Shown: positions 45,877-55,438, counted from the first letter of the stretch. The stretch: 64,000 nucleotides of DNA from PALSA-270 sp963770245 (GCA_963770245.1 CAVYOX010000012.1:62001-126000); one strand, 5' to 3'. Numbers and translations: made by a program. Notes: generated by a model from the sequence alone, not told the origin.

Positions 45877-46124
45877 TTAACGAGAACGCTTTGCGCGACG
45901 TTTTGATTGCTCTTGCAGAGCAGGCGAAGACTCAGCACGATGTGCTTTCCCACCTAATGGACGAAGTTGCGGCTTTGCGTCAGGCCGTTCAAGGGCTTGA
46001 CCCGACTTTTGATGATGTTTTTCGGGAGCGGAAAGCTGATCTTACCAGTGCTCGAATGAGACGACTTGCTGCGCAACAATTTGACGACCTAATTCGGCGA
46101 TTGAAAGTCGGCGAAGTTTGCTAG
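45873..46124 (+). CDS. Small coiled-coil protein of unknown function
   Basis: An 83-residue cytoplasmic protein with a good ribosome site (AGGAGA, 45858-45863). Heptad-like sequence ALAEQAKTQHDVLSHLMDEV, AALRQAVQGLD predicts a coiled coil. The ATG overlaps the stop codon of the IS1-like fragment (ATGA), which could couple translation. A good terminator follows at 46176. No family recognised; perhaps an accessory gene carried with the insertion sequence. Confidence 0.65.
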   Translation: MINENALRDVLIALAEQAKTQHDVLSHLMDEVAALRQAVQGLDPTFDDVFRERKADLTSARMRRLAAQQFDDLIRRLKVGEVC

Positions 46125-46175
46125 TTGACATGTGATGTGCTCCAGCCCTAATGTGGGCACGAGCACGCTACTATG

Positions 46176-46200
46176 GCCCCGTTCACAGCGGGGCTTTTCT
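46176..46200 (+). terminator. Rho-independent terminator
   Basis: Six-base perfect stem GCCCCG (46176-46181) / CGGGGC (46189-46194) with a seven-base loop and TTTTCT. Ends the small coiled-coil gene transcript. Confidence 0.85.
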
Positions 46201-46324
46201 ATTGCGATTAAATCACGGCTGTCACATCACAGGAAGGTCCCAGCGATGAATGGCCCGATTGATGCTCTCACTTTTTTGCTTGGTTTGGACTGTTTCTAAT
46301 TTGGCGCGTGCTTATCGGTATTGA

Positions 46325-46483
46325 ATCCGAGACCACGCGCATCACCTTACCTTGATGGACTTCCGGATGCCCGAAATGAATGGGTTGGAAACGGCCCGTT
46401 ACCTAATCGAGCGTCACCCAGACGCTCTCATCTTAATGATGACAACTGATCCGTCGCGGCAGAGAGCGCCATTGAAGCGGTGA
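46325..46483 (+). pseudogene. Response-regulator receiver domain relic
   Basis: One + frame reads HHLTLMDFRMPEMNGLETAR then YLIERHPDALILMMTTDP before a stop at 46481. L-x-L-M-D-x-R-M-P-x-M-N-G-L-E is the phospho-acceptor region of a CheY-like receiver and M-x-T-x is the next conserved strand. Everything before and after is lost. It lies antisense to the tail of the TatA-like gene. Confidence 0.65.
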
Positions 46484-46929
46484 TGGACGGGAGGACCTAT
46501 TTCAGCGAAGACACTGTGGCTTAAAGATCTTTCTGAGTCAGCTAAATGGTCCAGGGCTTTTCCATCGTTCAGGAGGAGCCTTCGACCGTCGCATGGCTCG
46601 GAATTCGTCCCGGAACTGCGGCTGCCGTGTATTTTCGAGACTTTCCGGCCGCTGCAGGGCACGGCTCTTCCGCTGTCATCGAGCCGCACTCCTGTCCGGC
46701 GATTCTGTCCCTCCTGAGTTTTGGTTTCTAGGTCAGTTTTGGTTTCTAGAGCGCTGGCTATTTTGGGCTCCTCTGGCTTGCCTACATCTGGATTCATCGC
46801 GGCTTTAAACCCGCCCAAACCGTCTCCCAATCCTTTACCTAGTTCCGGTAACCTCTTCGGTCCAAAGATCAATAACGCAATTCCGGCAAGGATGAGCGGG
46901 TGCATGGGTTGAAACCGGCCGTCAAACAT
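46414..46929 (-). CDS. TatA/E-like protein with long unusual tail
   Basis: A 171-residue protein whose first 60 residues are a TatA/E twin-arginine translocase subunit: MHPLILAGIALLIFGPKRLP, ELGKGLGDGLGGFKAAMN. The membrane helix, the F-G-P-K-R-L-P-E-L-G hinge and the amphipathic helix are complete. GGAAGAG precedes ATG 46929. Beyond residue 60 the sequence is family-foreign, has a short tandem repeat (ETKT-DL-ETKT) and finally runs antisense through a dead receiver-domain gene, so the original stop was probably lost. No tatC is nearby; orphan TatA genes are common. The Tat substrate at 41391 may use the same pathway. Confidence 0.8.
   Translation of the reverse strand: MFDGRFQPMHPLILAGIALLIFGPKRLPELGKGLGDGLGGFKAAMNPDVGKPEEPKIASALETKTDLETKTQEGQNRRTGVRLDDSGRAVPCSGRKVSKIHGSRSSGTNSEPCDGRRLLLNDGKALDHLADSERSLSHSVFAEIGPPVHHRFNGALCRDGSVVIIKMRASG
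46717..46749. repeat. Short tandem repeat inside TatA-like tail
   Basis: AGTTTTGGTTTCTAG occurs at 46717-46731 and 46735-46749 (period 18). In frame it duplicates six residues of the tail. Confidence 0.85.
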
Positions 46930-47114
46930 GACTCTTCCGATTTTCCAGTTTCTTGGTTCACTCGACTTTCGTCCCCAAGTCAGGTCTCGAGACCCTAAGG
47001 TTCAAACTTTCCCCTCTTTCAAATTTGCCCCTCTAGGGTCTTTGCGGTATGGCCTCAGCACGCTCCCGGACCTTAGAGTTAAGTGGCATTCAATAAGAAA
47101 AGGAGGATTCATTT

Positions 47115-47417
47115 ATGAATAAGGACCAAGTTTCCGGCAAGATTGATCAGGCAGTGGGAAAGGTCAAGCAAGGTGTTGGGGAAGCAGTGGGCGATGAGAA
47201 TCTGGCAAACAAGGGCGTTCTCGATCAAGCGAAGGGCGCTGTAAAGGAAACCTGGGGCAACGCCAAAGACGCCGCAAAGCAGGTACATCATTCCCACCAG
47301 AAGGCCGCCGCTGAACAGACCAGCCAAAGCCGCGGCAAAATTAGCCAGTCGATGGATAACACCAAGAACAAGGTGAAAGACAAGATCGAGGAATTGAAAG
47401 AGAAACATTCCGCCTAG
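47115..47417 (+). CDS. CsbD-family stress protein
   Basis: A 100-residue hydrophilic helical protein behind AAAGGAGG. The CsbD signature is clear: MNKDQVSGKIDQAVGKVKQG, VGEAVGDENLANKG, VLDQAKGAVKETWGNAKDA. The rest is charged and likely disordered. CsbD proteins are general stress proteins induced under sigma-factor control in other bacteria; their molecular role is not known. Single gene. Confidence 0.92.
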   Translation: MNKDQVSGKIDQAVGKVKQGVGEAVGDENLANKGVLDQAKGAVKETWGNAKDAAKQVHHSHQKAAAEQTSQSRGKISQSMDNTKNKVKDKIEELKEKHSA

Positions 47418-47487
47418 AACTGAATCGGCACGCCCTATGGGCATTCGAGCAGTGCCCCTGTGTGGAGTCTTCGAGTCTTCCGGCGTT

Positions 47488-47503
47488 TGGGCCTTCGGGC
47501 CCA
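47488..47503. terminator. UUCG-capped hairpin between convergent genes
   Basis: Perfect 6-bp stem TGGGCC/GGCCCA with a TTCG tetraloop. Lies between the CsbD stop and the end of the epimerase gene. No T-tract, so termination is inferred. Confidence 0.45.
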
Positions 47504-47535
47504 TTCGTCAGGAGTGGAGTATCGGAAGCCGAGCG

Positions 47536-48519
47536 TCAGCCCGGGTACCACACGTGCCGCGGATCGGTTTCGCTCCGTCGATAAGACCAGGCTTCTTCAA
47601 TCAGCCTTTTCAGGTCGAAGCGTGGCCTCCATCCCAGCAGGAATTTCGCCTTGCTGTTGTCCAGCCAGGTTGACCAATACGGAGTTTTGATCTCAACGGC
47701 AGGCAGTCCTCGCGTCTGGCGTAAGTAATCTGCAACCTGCTGATAGTCCACCGGCTCGTCCATGCAGATATTGAAGGTTTGCTGACGAGCCTTGGGGTGA
47801 TCGAGGGCGACCACAATGCTCTCGACCAGATCGTTGAGGTGGACAAAATTTCGTTTCACGGACTGGCCATTGGGATCGAGCATCAGCGGCACTGCGTTCG
47901 TCTTCCTATATTCGCCCGCGCGTTCGGGACCGACGAGGTCGCGCCACCGGGGGCCGCCGAAGACGTCGTTGCCGAAAGAGAGCGTGTATTTGAAATCGTC
48001 CTTTTCCATGATCCACGGCGCCCGCAAACAACATCCCGAAAGGTTGTATTGAATGTAGTACTGCTCGAGCATTACTTCTTCCAGAACTTTTGAAAGCGCA
48101 TAACAACCGGGATAGGCGCTGAATTTCTGCAGCTCGGTCACGGGCGCCGGGTGGGGATAGAAAAAATGCCCCACCGCGGCATCGCCTCCGATCAAAATAA
48201 TCTGCTTAAAGGCGCTGCTGGTGCGGCATTCTTCGAGCAGCCAGAAGAGGCCTTTGACGGTGACGTCGATCACATCATCGGCAGTTTCCTTGCAGGTCGC
48301 GCAATGAATGACATGGGTGATCCCATGCATGACTTTACGCACGGTGTCGCGGTCCGAGATGTTTCCCGTGACGATCTCGAGTCGCGGGTGCGGCTCAGGC
48401 ATGCGATTGTGGCACAGGGCGCGAATCGCTACATCCTCGTGATGTTGCGATTGCAAGACATGCCCCATGAACTGGGCGCCGACCTTGCCGGTCGCACCGG
48501 TGATAAGGATGTGCCTCAT
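47536..48519 (-). CDS. NAD(P)-dependent epimerase/dehydratase (extended SDR)
   Basis: A 327-residue extended SDR. ATG 48519 gives MRHILITGATGKVG with the TGxxGxxG nucleotide loop at the N-terminus; the longer open frame upstream was dropped. Active-site Tyr140 and Lys144 (YALSK) are present, and the C-terminal part (RNFVHLNDLVESIVVALDHP, FNICMDEPVDYQQVADYL) matches nucleotide-sugar epimerases. The substrate is probably a sugar nucleotide or sugar acid. Divergent from the GH35-type gene across 201 bases, suggesting shared regulation of sugar metabolism. Confidence 0.88.
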   Translation of the reverse strand: MRHILITGATGKVGAQFMGHVLQSQHHEDVAIRALCHNRMPEPHPRLEIVTGNISDRDTVRKVMHGITHVIHCATCKETADDVIDVTVKGLFWLLEECRTSSAFKQIILIGGDAAVGHFFYPHPAPVTELQKFSAYPGCYALSKVLEEVMLEQYYIQYNLSGCCLRAPWIMEKDDFKYTLSFGNDVFGGPRWRDLVGPERAGEYRKTNAVPLMLDPNGQSVKRNFVHLNDLVESIVVALDHPKARQQTFNICMDEPVDYQQVADYLRQTRGLPAVEIKTPYWSTWLDNSKAKFLLGWRPRFDLKRLIEEAWSYRRSETDPRHVWYPG

Positions 48520-48720
48520 GGGTCCGCCATTCTGCTGGGTTGTCTCCCGCTCGGTTACCTCGATTGCCCGGCCGGACCGTCTTTTGTTGCTAGCAGTCTC
48601 ATAGGAATCCTCTTGGAACCATGGAGAATATTGAGTAATCTGTCCGGGCTGGTTTGCCGAGAGGACGAAGGCGAATCGCTGCCGGTAGGGAATATTATCC
48701 CTTTCAAGGACTCTTGTGAG

Positions 48721-50391
48721 ATGAAAATAAGTTCTGCCGTTCTGATCGCAGTGGCTGCTGCAAGCTTCGCGACCACGATTCACGCCGAAGTGAAGGAACG
48801 CCCCATTCCCCGCGTGATTCAAAAAGACGGACGCTTCGCTCTGCTGGTGGACGATGCTCCTTATTTAATGTTGGGCGCGCAGGTGCACAACTCCAGCACC
48901 TGGCCGGCAACGCTTCCCAAGGTTTGGCCCGCGATGGAATTCCTTAACGTCAATACCGTGGAAGCGCCCATCTACTGGGAGCAGTTTGAGCCGAAACGAG
49001 GCCAGTACGACTATAGCGTCATGGACACGCTGTTAGCACAGGCCCGCCAGCACCACCTGCGCCTGGTGATTCTCTGGTTCGGGACCTGGAAGAATGGCAG
49101 TCAGCACTACATGCCGGAGTGGATGAAGCTCGATCCCGGGCGTTACCCGCATGTGATCGACAAGAACGGCAATGCGGCGGACTCGCCTTCCCCATATGCA
49201 ACCGCATCGCTCGAGGCCGACAAGACCGCTTTCACCGCATTCCTGCGGCACCTCAAGGCCACCGATCCCGAGCGCACCGTAATCATGATTCAGGTGGAGA
49301 ACGAACCCGGGACATGGGGAAGCCTTCGCGATTATTCTCCGGCCGCGCAAGAACTCTTTGAAGCGCCGGTTCCTCCTGAAGTTCTTAGCGCGATGCAGGG
49401 GAAGACCGCGTCTCCATCGCCGAGTTGGCAGGAAGCCTTTGGCTCCGAAGCGGAAGTTAATTTTCACGCCTGGTCGGTGGCGAAATATGTCGGACAAGTT
49501 GCCGCCGCGGGCAAGGCGGCTTATCCCCTGCCGATGTATGTGAATGCGGCCTTGCGCGATCCACTAAAGCCGGGGGCTCCCGGCAGTTATGAGAGCGGAG
49601 GCCCCACCGACAATGTGCTTCCCATCTGGAAAGTGGCAGCGCCTGCCGTCGATATTCTGGCGCCCGATATTTATCTGAACAATCCGGCTGCATATTTGAA
49701 GGAACTGGAGCTGTATCACCGCGACGACAATGCGCTCTTCATTCCGGAAACCGGTGGCGCCGCCAATGCACGCTTCTTCTTCTCCGCGCTTGGCCTGCAG
49801 GCGATAGGATTCTCGCCCTTCGGCATGGATTACACCCGAGGTCACGACACTAGCCCCGGCTCTCGGCAGCAGGACGAGTTCGAGGCCTTCGCCAGGAACT
49901 ATCGGCTGATCGGCCCCATGCAGCGCGAGGTCGCGCGTCTCAATTTCGAGGGCAAGCTCAAGGCCGTCGCCGAAGAACAAGGCAAAGCCACTCAGACACT
50001 GCCCTTTGGAGACTGGAACGCGGTAATTTCGTATGGAGCCAGACGCGAGGGTCAAGGATCGGGCAATCCGGAGCCGACGGGGCGCGTTCTGGTGGCCCAG
50101 CTCAAAGACAATCAGTTTCTGGTTACGGGATTTTTCTGCCGTGTCGATTTCCGTCCCGCGGGAACCGAGGAGCAACGGAAATCCGGGCACATCGTAGAGG
50201 GAGCCGGGCAGACTCCCTCGGCGCAGATTGACGGGAAATGGCAACATCGCCAGTTTATGCGCGTCGAAGAGGGGACGTTCGAAAACGGCGTCTTCCGATT
50301 CCAGCGAATCTGGAACGGCGATGAGACGGACTGGGGACTCAACTTCGGTGCGGAGCCGGTGGTGCTGCGGGTCTCGCTAGCGACGTATTAA
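48721..50391 (+). CDS. GH35-like beta-galactosidase with DUF5597
   Basis: A 556-residue exported glycosidase. The signal peptide is ISSAVLIAVAAASFATTIHA; the frame is open far upstream (to 48151) but that part lies inside the epimerase gene. The barrel shows WPAMEFLNVNTVEAPIYWEQ, FEPKRGQYDYSVMDTLL, the acid/base Glu195 in VENEPGTWG and the likely nucleophile Glu343 in FIPETGG. The C-terminal third matches DUF5597 (DWNAVISYGA, RVLVAQLKDNQFLVTGF). It should cleave beta-galactosides, or related sugars, in the periplasm. Divergent from the epimerase gene. Confidence 0.9.
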   Translation: MKISSAVLIAVAAASFATTIHAEVKERPIPRVIQKDGRFALLVDDAPYLMLGAQVHNSSTWPATLPKVWPAMEFLNVNTVEAPIYWEQFEPKRGQYDYSVMDTLLAQARQHHLRLVILWFGTWKNGSQHYMPEWMKLDPGRYPHVIDKNGNAADSPSPYATASLEADKTAFTAFLRHLKATDPERTVIMIQVENEPGTWGSLRDYSPAAQELFEAPVPPEVLSAMQGKTASPSPSWQEAFGSEAEVNFHAWSVAKYVGQVAAAGKAAYPLPMYVNAALRDPLKPGAPGSYESGGPTDNVLPIWKVAAPAVDILAPDIYLNNPAAYLKELELYHRDDNALFIPETGGAANARFFFSALGLQAIGFSPFGMDYTRGHDTSPGSRQQDEFEAFARNYRLIGPMQREVARLNFEGKLKAVAEEQGKATQTLPFGDWNAVISYGARREGQGSGNPEPTGRVLVAQLKDNQFLVTGFFCRVDFRPAGTEEQRKSGHIVEGAGQTPSAQIDGKWQHRQFMRVEEGTFENGVFRFQRIWNGDETDWGLNFGAEPVVLRVSLATY

Positions 50392-51166
50392 GTGCTGGGC
50401 ACGGCCGGAATCCGCACGCGCAGCACAAAACTGTGCTTGCAGTTCGCACTCCAAGTTTGTGTTGAGCCCATCCCCTGCGTGCACCCATGCAACTTTGTCC
50501 GGCCAGCCTAGCAGACTTACATTGATGGTCTGAGGGTACTGGTGCGGATCTCCGACCGTTGGGCGCTCCGGGTGATAACTTGTTTCACAACGTCTCGAAA
50601 AGGCGGGGTGGGTGTAACATCGGCACTGCTCCACCTGAGAGACCTCCCCTGGCGTCTCATCGGAAGACCAACGAAGATTCTGTATTGATGGCCAATAACT
50701 TGGAATCCCCAAAGGCGTGCACCATTGCGGTTCCGATGAGCCACTTTGATCCCATACCGTGGTATGCAGCGGGTGTGGTCAATATTGAACAGAAAATAGG
50801 TAGCGGCCCTGGCAAGCTACCTTGGATCCAGTTGTGCTGTTGGCTCCGAACGTTTCTAGTGTGTTTTCCTTAGCCCAGCCGGGGGGCGCCCAAAATCCCG
50901 GCCTTTTTTGTTTTGGGGATAAGAGCGATGCCGCATAGCGAGCCACCCAGGCCCTTCGAGTGCAGGAATCCAGTCTAGACCTTAGAGGTTCCCCGCCCTT
51001 TTTGGACCGCATTGGGGGATCTTGGCCAACAATGAACAACATTCATTGCGTTTTTTTCGCGGCAGTTTGAGCGAATGCCCGGGTGATAAAAGTAAGATCA
51101 AGCAACGGCGATACGGCCCGACAGGCTCTCGCAAAGAAGCTCCGGCTGAACATGTTTTTCAATCCT
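50392..51166. other. Intergenic region with terminator
   Basis: No gene or RNA recognised. The only clear structure is the hairpin at 50878-50909. Confidence 0.45.
50878..50909 (+). terminator. Probable Rho-independent terminator
   Basis: GCCGGG (50878-50883) / CCCGGC (50897-50902) followed by TTTTTT. It lies 490 bases after the GH35-type gene, so what it terminates is uncertain. Confidence 0.55.
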
Positions 51167-52258
51167 TTATTGGGTGGCGTGTGGAATGTGCGATTCCCGC
51201 TCGGCCCAATGTTCCACGATATCACGGACCACTTTGTCGCCGACGGTTTCCGCCGCTTCGAGCGAAGGCAGGTAGGCCTCATATTTCCCGGTGCTCATAA
51301 TCTTTAGACTCTCGGCGGGAGTTGTCCCCGGCGCTTCGCGGTCATAGTTGCTCACCGTGCGCAGCACCAGCACGCGATTCAGATCCACGCGGCCGGCCTG
51401 ATTCAGGAACGTGAGCGCCTGGAGCGTGCCGGTGTCTTCCATGGCAGCAATCATGAAATTCCCGGTGCCGCCCGTGTAATAGCGCACCCACTCGTTAGCC
51501 CATTCATCCATGCGCGATCCGTGCCAAAACGTGCCGCCGGACATGGTATCGCCGTGGGTCACAAAAGGCGGCTTCAGGGCATTCGGAAAACCGGTAAAGC
51601 GCGCCCGCGATGCGCGAATATCGTCCGAGTCCGCGAGATGGATATTCTTCGTCAACTGAAACGCCCACGCAACCAGATCGGGATTGAGTGTATACATTTC
51701 TCCATCGAGCGCGGATTTCACCGGCTGCTCGTAGGGCGTGGCTTTGCGCAGCGGCACCATGCCGGTGGACCAATTCGCGGGAATCTGGCGCGCATCGATT
51801 TCATACGCAATGTCGCCATCGATTACATGGTCCGCCCATATGGCCGAACCGAGCGATACATCCGCCGGATCGCCGCCGCCAATTCCGGCGACCACCCAGT
51901 ATGCGTGCGTCAGGTCAAAACGAGGGTCGAGGCCGAGAGCCATCACGGACGACGCTGCCTTTGCGGTGGCCACGCCGGTGAGCATGCCCAGCACGCCATC
52001 TTTATTCATGCGCACATGGTGATATCCAGCGGGAAGCGGAACAATTTGGTCCAGGTGCTCACGCTCCACCCACAATTGATATTCGCCCGGCACGTCGCCC
52101 GTGTCTTCTCCAATTTCGAACATCCCAACCACCACAACTTTCACGGGTATCGGTGCGGCGGGCGCAGGTACTGGCGGACGCGCCTGAGCAAACAAGGTCG
52201 CCGAACAACACCCCCATAGGATCAGCGGTCGAATTAGAGGTTTATGAGATCGATCCAC
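51167..52258 (-). CDS. Purine nucleoside permease (NUP) family protein
   Basis: A 363-residue exported protein. GTG 52258 lies six bases after GGGAGGG and opens a signal peptide (LILWGCCSATLFAQA). The NUP family core is evident: VVVVGMFEIGEDTGDVPGEY, MLTGVATAKAASSVMALGLD, YWVVAGIGGGDPADVSLGSA, FMIAAMEDTGTLQALTFLNQ. NUP proteins were named after a yeast nucleoside transporter but have a nucleoside phosphorylase-like fold and, in bacteria, a secreted or periplasmic form, so an enzyme acting on purine nucleosides is as likely as transport. Single gene. Confidence 0.9.
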   Translation of the reverse strand: MDRSHKPLIRPLILWGCCSATLFAQARPPVPAPAAPIPVKVVVVGMFEIGEDTGDVPGEYQLWVEREHLDQIVPLPAGYHHVRMNKDGVLGMLTGVATAKAASSVMALGLDPRFDLTHAYWVVAGIGGGDPADVSLGSAIWADHVIDGDIAYEIDARQIPANWSTGMVPLRKATPYEQPVKSALDGEMYTLNPDLVAWAFQLTKNIHLADSDDIRASRARFTGFPNALKPPFVTHGDTMSGGTFWHGSRMDEWANEWVRYYTGGTGNFMIAAMEDTGTLQALTFLNQAGRVDLNRVLVLRTVSNYDREAPGTTPAESLKIMSTGKYEAYLPSLEAAETVGDKVVRDIVEHWAERESHIPHATQ

Positions 52259-52570
52259 GAATCCCTCCCTGGACTGGATATCTGGCAGGCGCCACCCTGC
52301 GTTTGGAGCGAAGCGTTCAGTAGAAAGGCAGAAGCCGCACCCGTTCACCAGGACCTGAATTCCAGACGTTGAAGCTCATTGGATTCACTGGGCCGACCAC
52401 TCAGTTTTGCGGCCACAGCTTTTCTTGGTGGATCGCGGTATTTATGGGTGTATGGTCGGCAACCCCTCCCTCCCCGATTTTGGAAGGGCTGCCCGTCGCT
52501 CGCCAAAGGGGAAATCCCCACAACCATGGCTCTCCATTGAAGCCAAGTGAGGAGACATTTCCTACGCGGC

Positions 52571-55276
52571 TCACTCTTCGAGTACGGCGCCTCCGAAAAC
52601 CGGTCGGCCGCCGAGAGAAGTGTAAAATCCGTAGAACGCCAGCGCCGCCATCAGCAGAATTCCGGTCAGACTGATGCCCGAGTACCAAGCAGACCATTGG
52701 GTCGTCAGGGGGTAGTTCTCCAAGGTATTGAAGACCATCCAATTCGCCACCAGCGCCAGCAAGCCGAAGCGGATCATCACAAACACGGCGAGACTACTAA
52801 ATATCAGAGTGCCCACCAAACCTACGGGATCAAACTGACGACTGCCCCCTCCGAACAGTAGGGTAAATAAAACAACCCATGCGACTGCTGCCGCCCACTC
52901 CTTGCGCAGCAAGGCCCGCAAGAGGAACAAGACAAAAAGAGCGGCAAGCCAGAAAGAAGGCCCGCCAATCAAGGTGCCCGATATATCGGCGACGATTGTG
53001 CGCCCTCCCAGGAACTGCCACTGTGGACCCGAAGACGGTTGCGCGGGATAGCCGAGCCAGGAGAAGACAAACCAGGTCAGCCTTTGAAGGGTGATCGTAA
53101 ACGACGCCAAGAAACAACCGGCAAGGATGTCGCGTCCCACCAGTGGATCCCGAAAGCCGCCCGTCAGCAAGCGACTCCAGGAGACCAGGGTGGCCGGCCA
53201 GCGGCGGCGCACATAGGGCTCCAACGCAATGTAGAGAAGCCACGCGAAGCACGAAAATCCGCTGCCCCAGACCAAAGACTCCATGAAGAGAGAGAATTCG
53301 TCGAAATTCGGCACGTGGTGCGCGCCAAAAAACCACTCCACGGCCCAAGCCGCAAAAACAAAAGCTGCCAGACGCGAGGCGCCACGGCGATCCCCCCGGC
53401 CCAGGCGGAGGTTCCGCCGAACGGTCAGTGCACTACCTGCCAGCACCGCAAGAAACACGATGATGAAAGTCACCAGAAACACTCGTTGGCCGGCGCTTTC
53501 CTGATACGGCTGCATGCGGCTGGGGCGCGTCCAAGGGCCAATCAACTCGAAGTAAACGGGCATGCCCCGGTACGCCGCAGCCTCGATCCGCATCGGGATA
53601 TCGGGGCGTTCGGCTAGCGATCCTGTCCAGGCAGCGCGCGCGTCGCTATCAACAGGAGGGGTCCACATCGGCTGTGCTGGCGGCCACTTGGAGGGATCGA
53701 GCCCTGCTGCAGAGAACAGAGGCGCCCAGTCCGGCGAAGGCGCTGCGCTAGCCGGTTTTTCAACCTGCGGGGGAATTGCGACTAGCTGGGTGAGGTGACC
53801 GCGCGGATTGAGCTTGACCAGCGTCTGCCCGGACACAACGAGCGGTGGATCGTCCGTCCATACCGCGCCTAACATGGGCGCATTCGAGAAGAAGAACGAG
53901 AACATAGCCGGCAGGGGCTGGGGGCTCCCACGATACCAAAACACGAACGCCCCGTTCTCGAGGTTATCCCAGCGGGTCTTCGCATTGTCGTGTTCCGCGA
54001 CATAGCGCAGAAAGTCGTTTCCTTCGTAGAACCCGATCGCTGTGTCCACCGGTGGCTCCGCGTAGCCCACGCTCTGCAGAATATCGCGCGCGCGTTCAGC
54101 AAGCGCCTCCGGAGGCTTTTCGAGCGGTACGCGGCGGTAAAGTTTGGTTTGTGCGCTCAACAGGATTGCCGCAGTGATGGACACAAGCACTCCTGCCAGC
54201 ACAGCCCACGCCACTGCGGGACGCAGGCCCTCCGTCTCTCCCGAAGCGGCGACCATCTCGGGCGAGGGCGTTTCCCCCGCCGCTAGCGCAGCGGCCAGCG
54301 GATCGCCTCCCGGAAATGCGGCCGCCACTTGCCGTACGGAAGACGGTCGCAGCGCGGGGTCTTTTTGCAGACAGCGCAGGATCGCGGTTTCTACAACTGG
54401 ATCAATGTCCTTGACCACCGACGACGGCGTCCTCGGAGAGGACTCCAGATGTGCCCGCCGCCACTCGATCGGAGTATCCGCCTTGTAGGGAAGGCGTCCG
54501 GTGAACAGCTCATAAAACACCAGCCCCAGCGAGTAGATGTCGCTGCGAACACTGGCTTCGCCCTTTCCAATCTGCTCGGGAGCCATGTAGGCGGGTGTAC
54601 CCGCAGTTTCACTCCGACCGGTGGCATCGTTGTAGCTTAGGGCCAGTCCGAAGTCCGTGATGCGCACCCGTCCCCGTCCGTCCAGCATGATGTTGGCGGG
54701 CTTCAGATCACGATGCAGCAGTCCGCAATCGTGCGCTGCGGCGAGGCCGGCGCAGATTTGGTGGGCGGTCTCCAGAGCCTTGTCCGCGGGCAAGCGGCCG
54801 ATGCGGCGCAACAGCGACGCGAGGTCCTCGCCGTCGATGTACTCCATGGTGAGAAAGTGCTGGCCGTTGACCTCGCCGATGTCATAGACACGACAGACGT
54901 TGGGATGCGAAACCTGGCGCGCATTCCGCACCTCCGCATGAAACCCGGCCAGAGCCGCGACATCGTTCTGGAGTGACGCGGGAAGAAACTTCAGGGCCAC
55001 GACATTGCCCAGTTTGAGGTCCTCGGCGCGGTAGACTTCGCCCATGCCTCCTCGCCCCAGCAGCGCAACGATCCGATACCGCTCTATGAGAACCGTGCCC
55101 GGCGAGAATCCCCCCTTTCGGGGCAGGTGTGAACTTGGGAGAGCTGGCGTGGGCATGGCAGCAGGTCTATCCGGCTCCAGGGTCGGCGCTTCGAGAATGG
55201 CAATTGCACGCCCGCATGAGGAACAAAAGCCGACGTTATCGGAACATACGGCCCCGCAACCAGAGCAGGTGACCAT
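52571..55276 (-). CDS. Zinc-ribbon serine/threonine kinase with multi-membrane C-terminal domain
   Basis: A 901-residue kinase. The start at 55276 gives an N-terminal zinc ribbon (CSGC at 4-7, CSSC at 18-21). The PknB-type domain has LGRGGMGEVYRAED, Lys96, HRDLKPAN (Asp190), DFG (208-210), YMAPEQ. After a first membrane helix (AVLAGVLVSITAAILLSA) comes an extracytoplasmic domain of about 180 residues (DILQSVGYAEPPVDTAIGFY, FVFWYRGSPQPLPAMF), then about eight further helices (for example VFLVTFIIVFLAVLAGSAL, FWLAALFVLFLLRALL, LTGILLMAALAFYGFY). The polytopic tail replaces the usual propeller or TPR sensor, so it may sense a membrane component. Single gene. Confidence 0.9.
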   Translation of the reverse strand: MVTCSGCGAVCSDNVGFCSSCGRAIAILEAPTLEPDRPAAMPTPALPSSHLPRKGGFSPGTVLIERYRIVALLGRGGMGEVYRAEDLKLGNVVALKFLPASLQNDVAALAGFHAEVRNARQVSHPNVCRVYDIGEVNGQHFLTMEYIDGEDLASLLRRIGRLPADKALETAHQICAGLAAAHDCGLLHRDLKPANIMLDGRGRVRITDFGLALSYNDATGRSETAGTPAYMAPEQIGKGEASVRSDIYSLGLVFYELFTGRLPYKADTPIEWRRAHLESSPRTPSSVVKDIDPVVETAILRCLQKDPALRPSSVRQVAAAFPGGDPLAAALAAGETPSPEMVAASGETEGLRPAVAWAVLAGVLVSITAAILLSAQTKLYRRVPLEKPPEALAERARDILQSVGYAEPPVDTAIGFYEGNDFLRYVAEHDNAKTRWDNLENGAFVFWYRGSPQPLPAMFSFFFSNAPMLGAVWTDDPPLVVSGQTLVKLNPRGHLTQLVAIPPQVEKPASAAPSPDWAPLFSAAGLDPSKWPPAQPMWTPPVDSDARAAWTGSLAERPDIPMRIEAAAYRGMPVYFELIGPWTRPSRMQPYQESAGQRVFLVTFIIVFLAVLAGSALTVRRNLRLGRGDRRGASRLAAFVFAAWAVEWFFGAHHVPNFDEFSLFMESLVWGSGFSCFAWLLYIALEPYVRRRWPATLVSWSRLLTGGFRDPLVGRDILAGCFLASFTITLQRLTWFVFSWLGYPAQPSSGPQWQFLGGRTIVADISGTLIGGPSFWLAALFVLFLLRALLRKEWAAAVAWVVLFTLLFGGGSRQFDPVGLVGTLIFSSLAVFVMIRFGLLALVANWMVFNTLENYPLTTQWSAWYSGISLTGILLMAALAFYGFYTSLGGRPVFGGAVLEE

Positions 55277-55438
55277 GCGGACGGATTGTACCGCACCGCG
55301 AGGCAGTGAGCCCCATGGGTGGATTACGCCGGGCTCTTGCGAATCGATCCTGAGGAACAACCTGTCGTTTTCCTGTGCATCCGGTCACTTGGAGAGTAGT
55401 CGGCCCGCCGGAAGTTGGCCGAAACGGGTTTCCAGTAC

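Noticed and set aside
48151..48720. N-terminal 190-codon extension of the GH35-type gene
   Set aside because: It lies antisense inside the epimerase gene and precedes a clear signal peptide at 48721.
53039..53617. 192-codon + frame within the zinc-ribbon kinase
   Set aside because: Antisense shadow; composition follows the opposite strand's codons.
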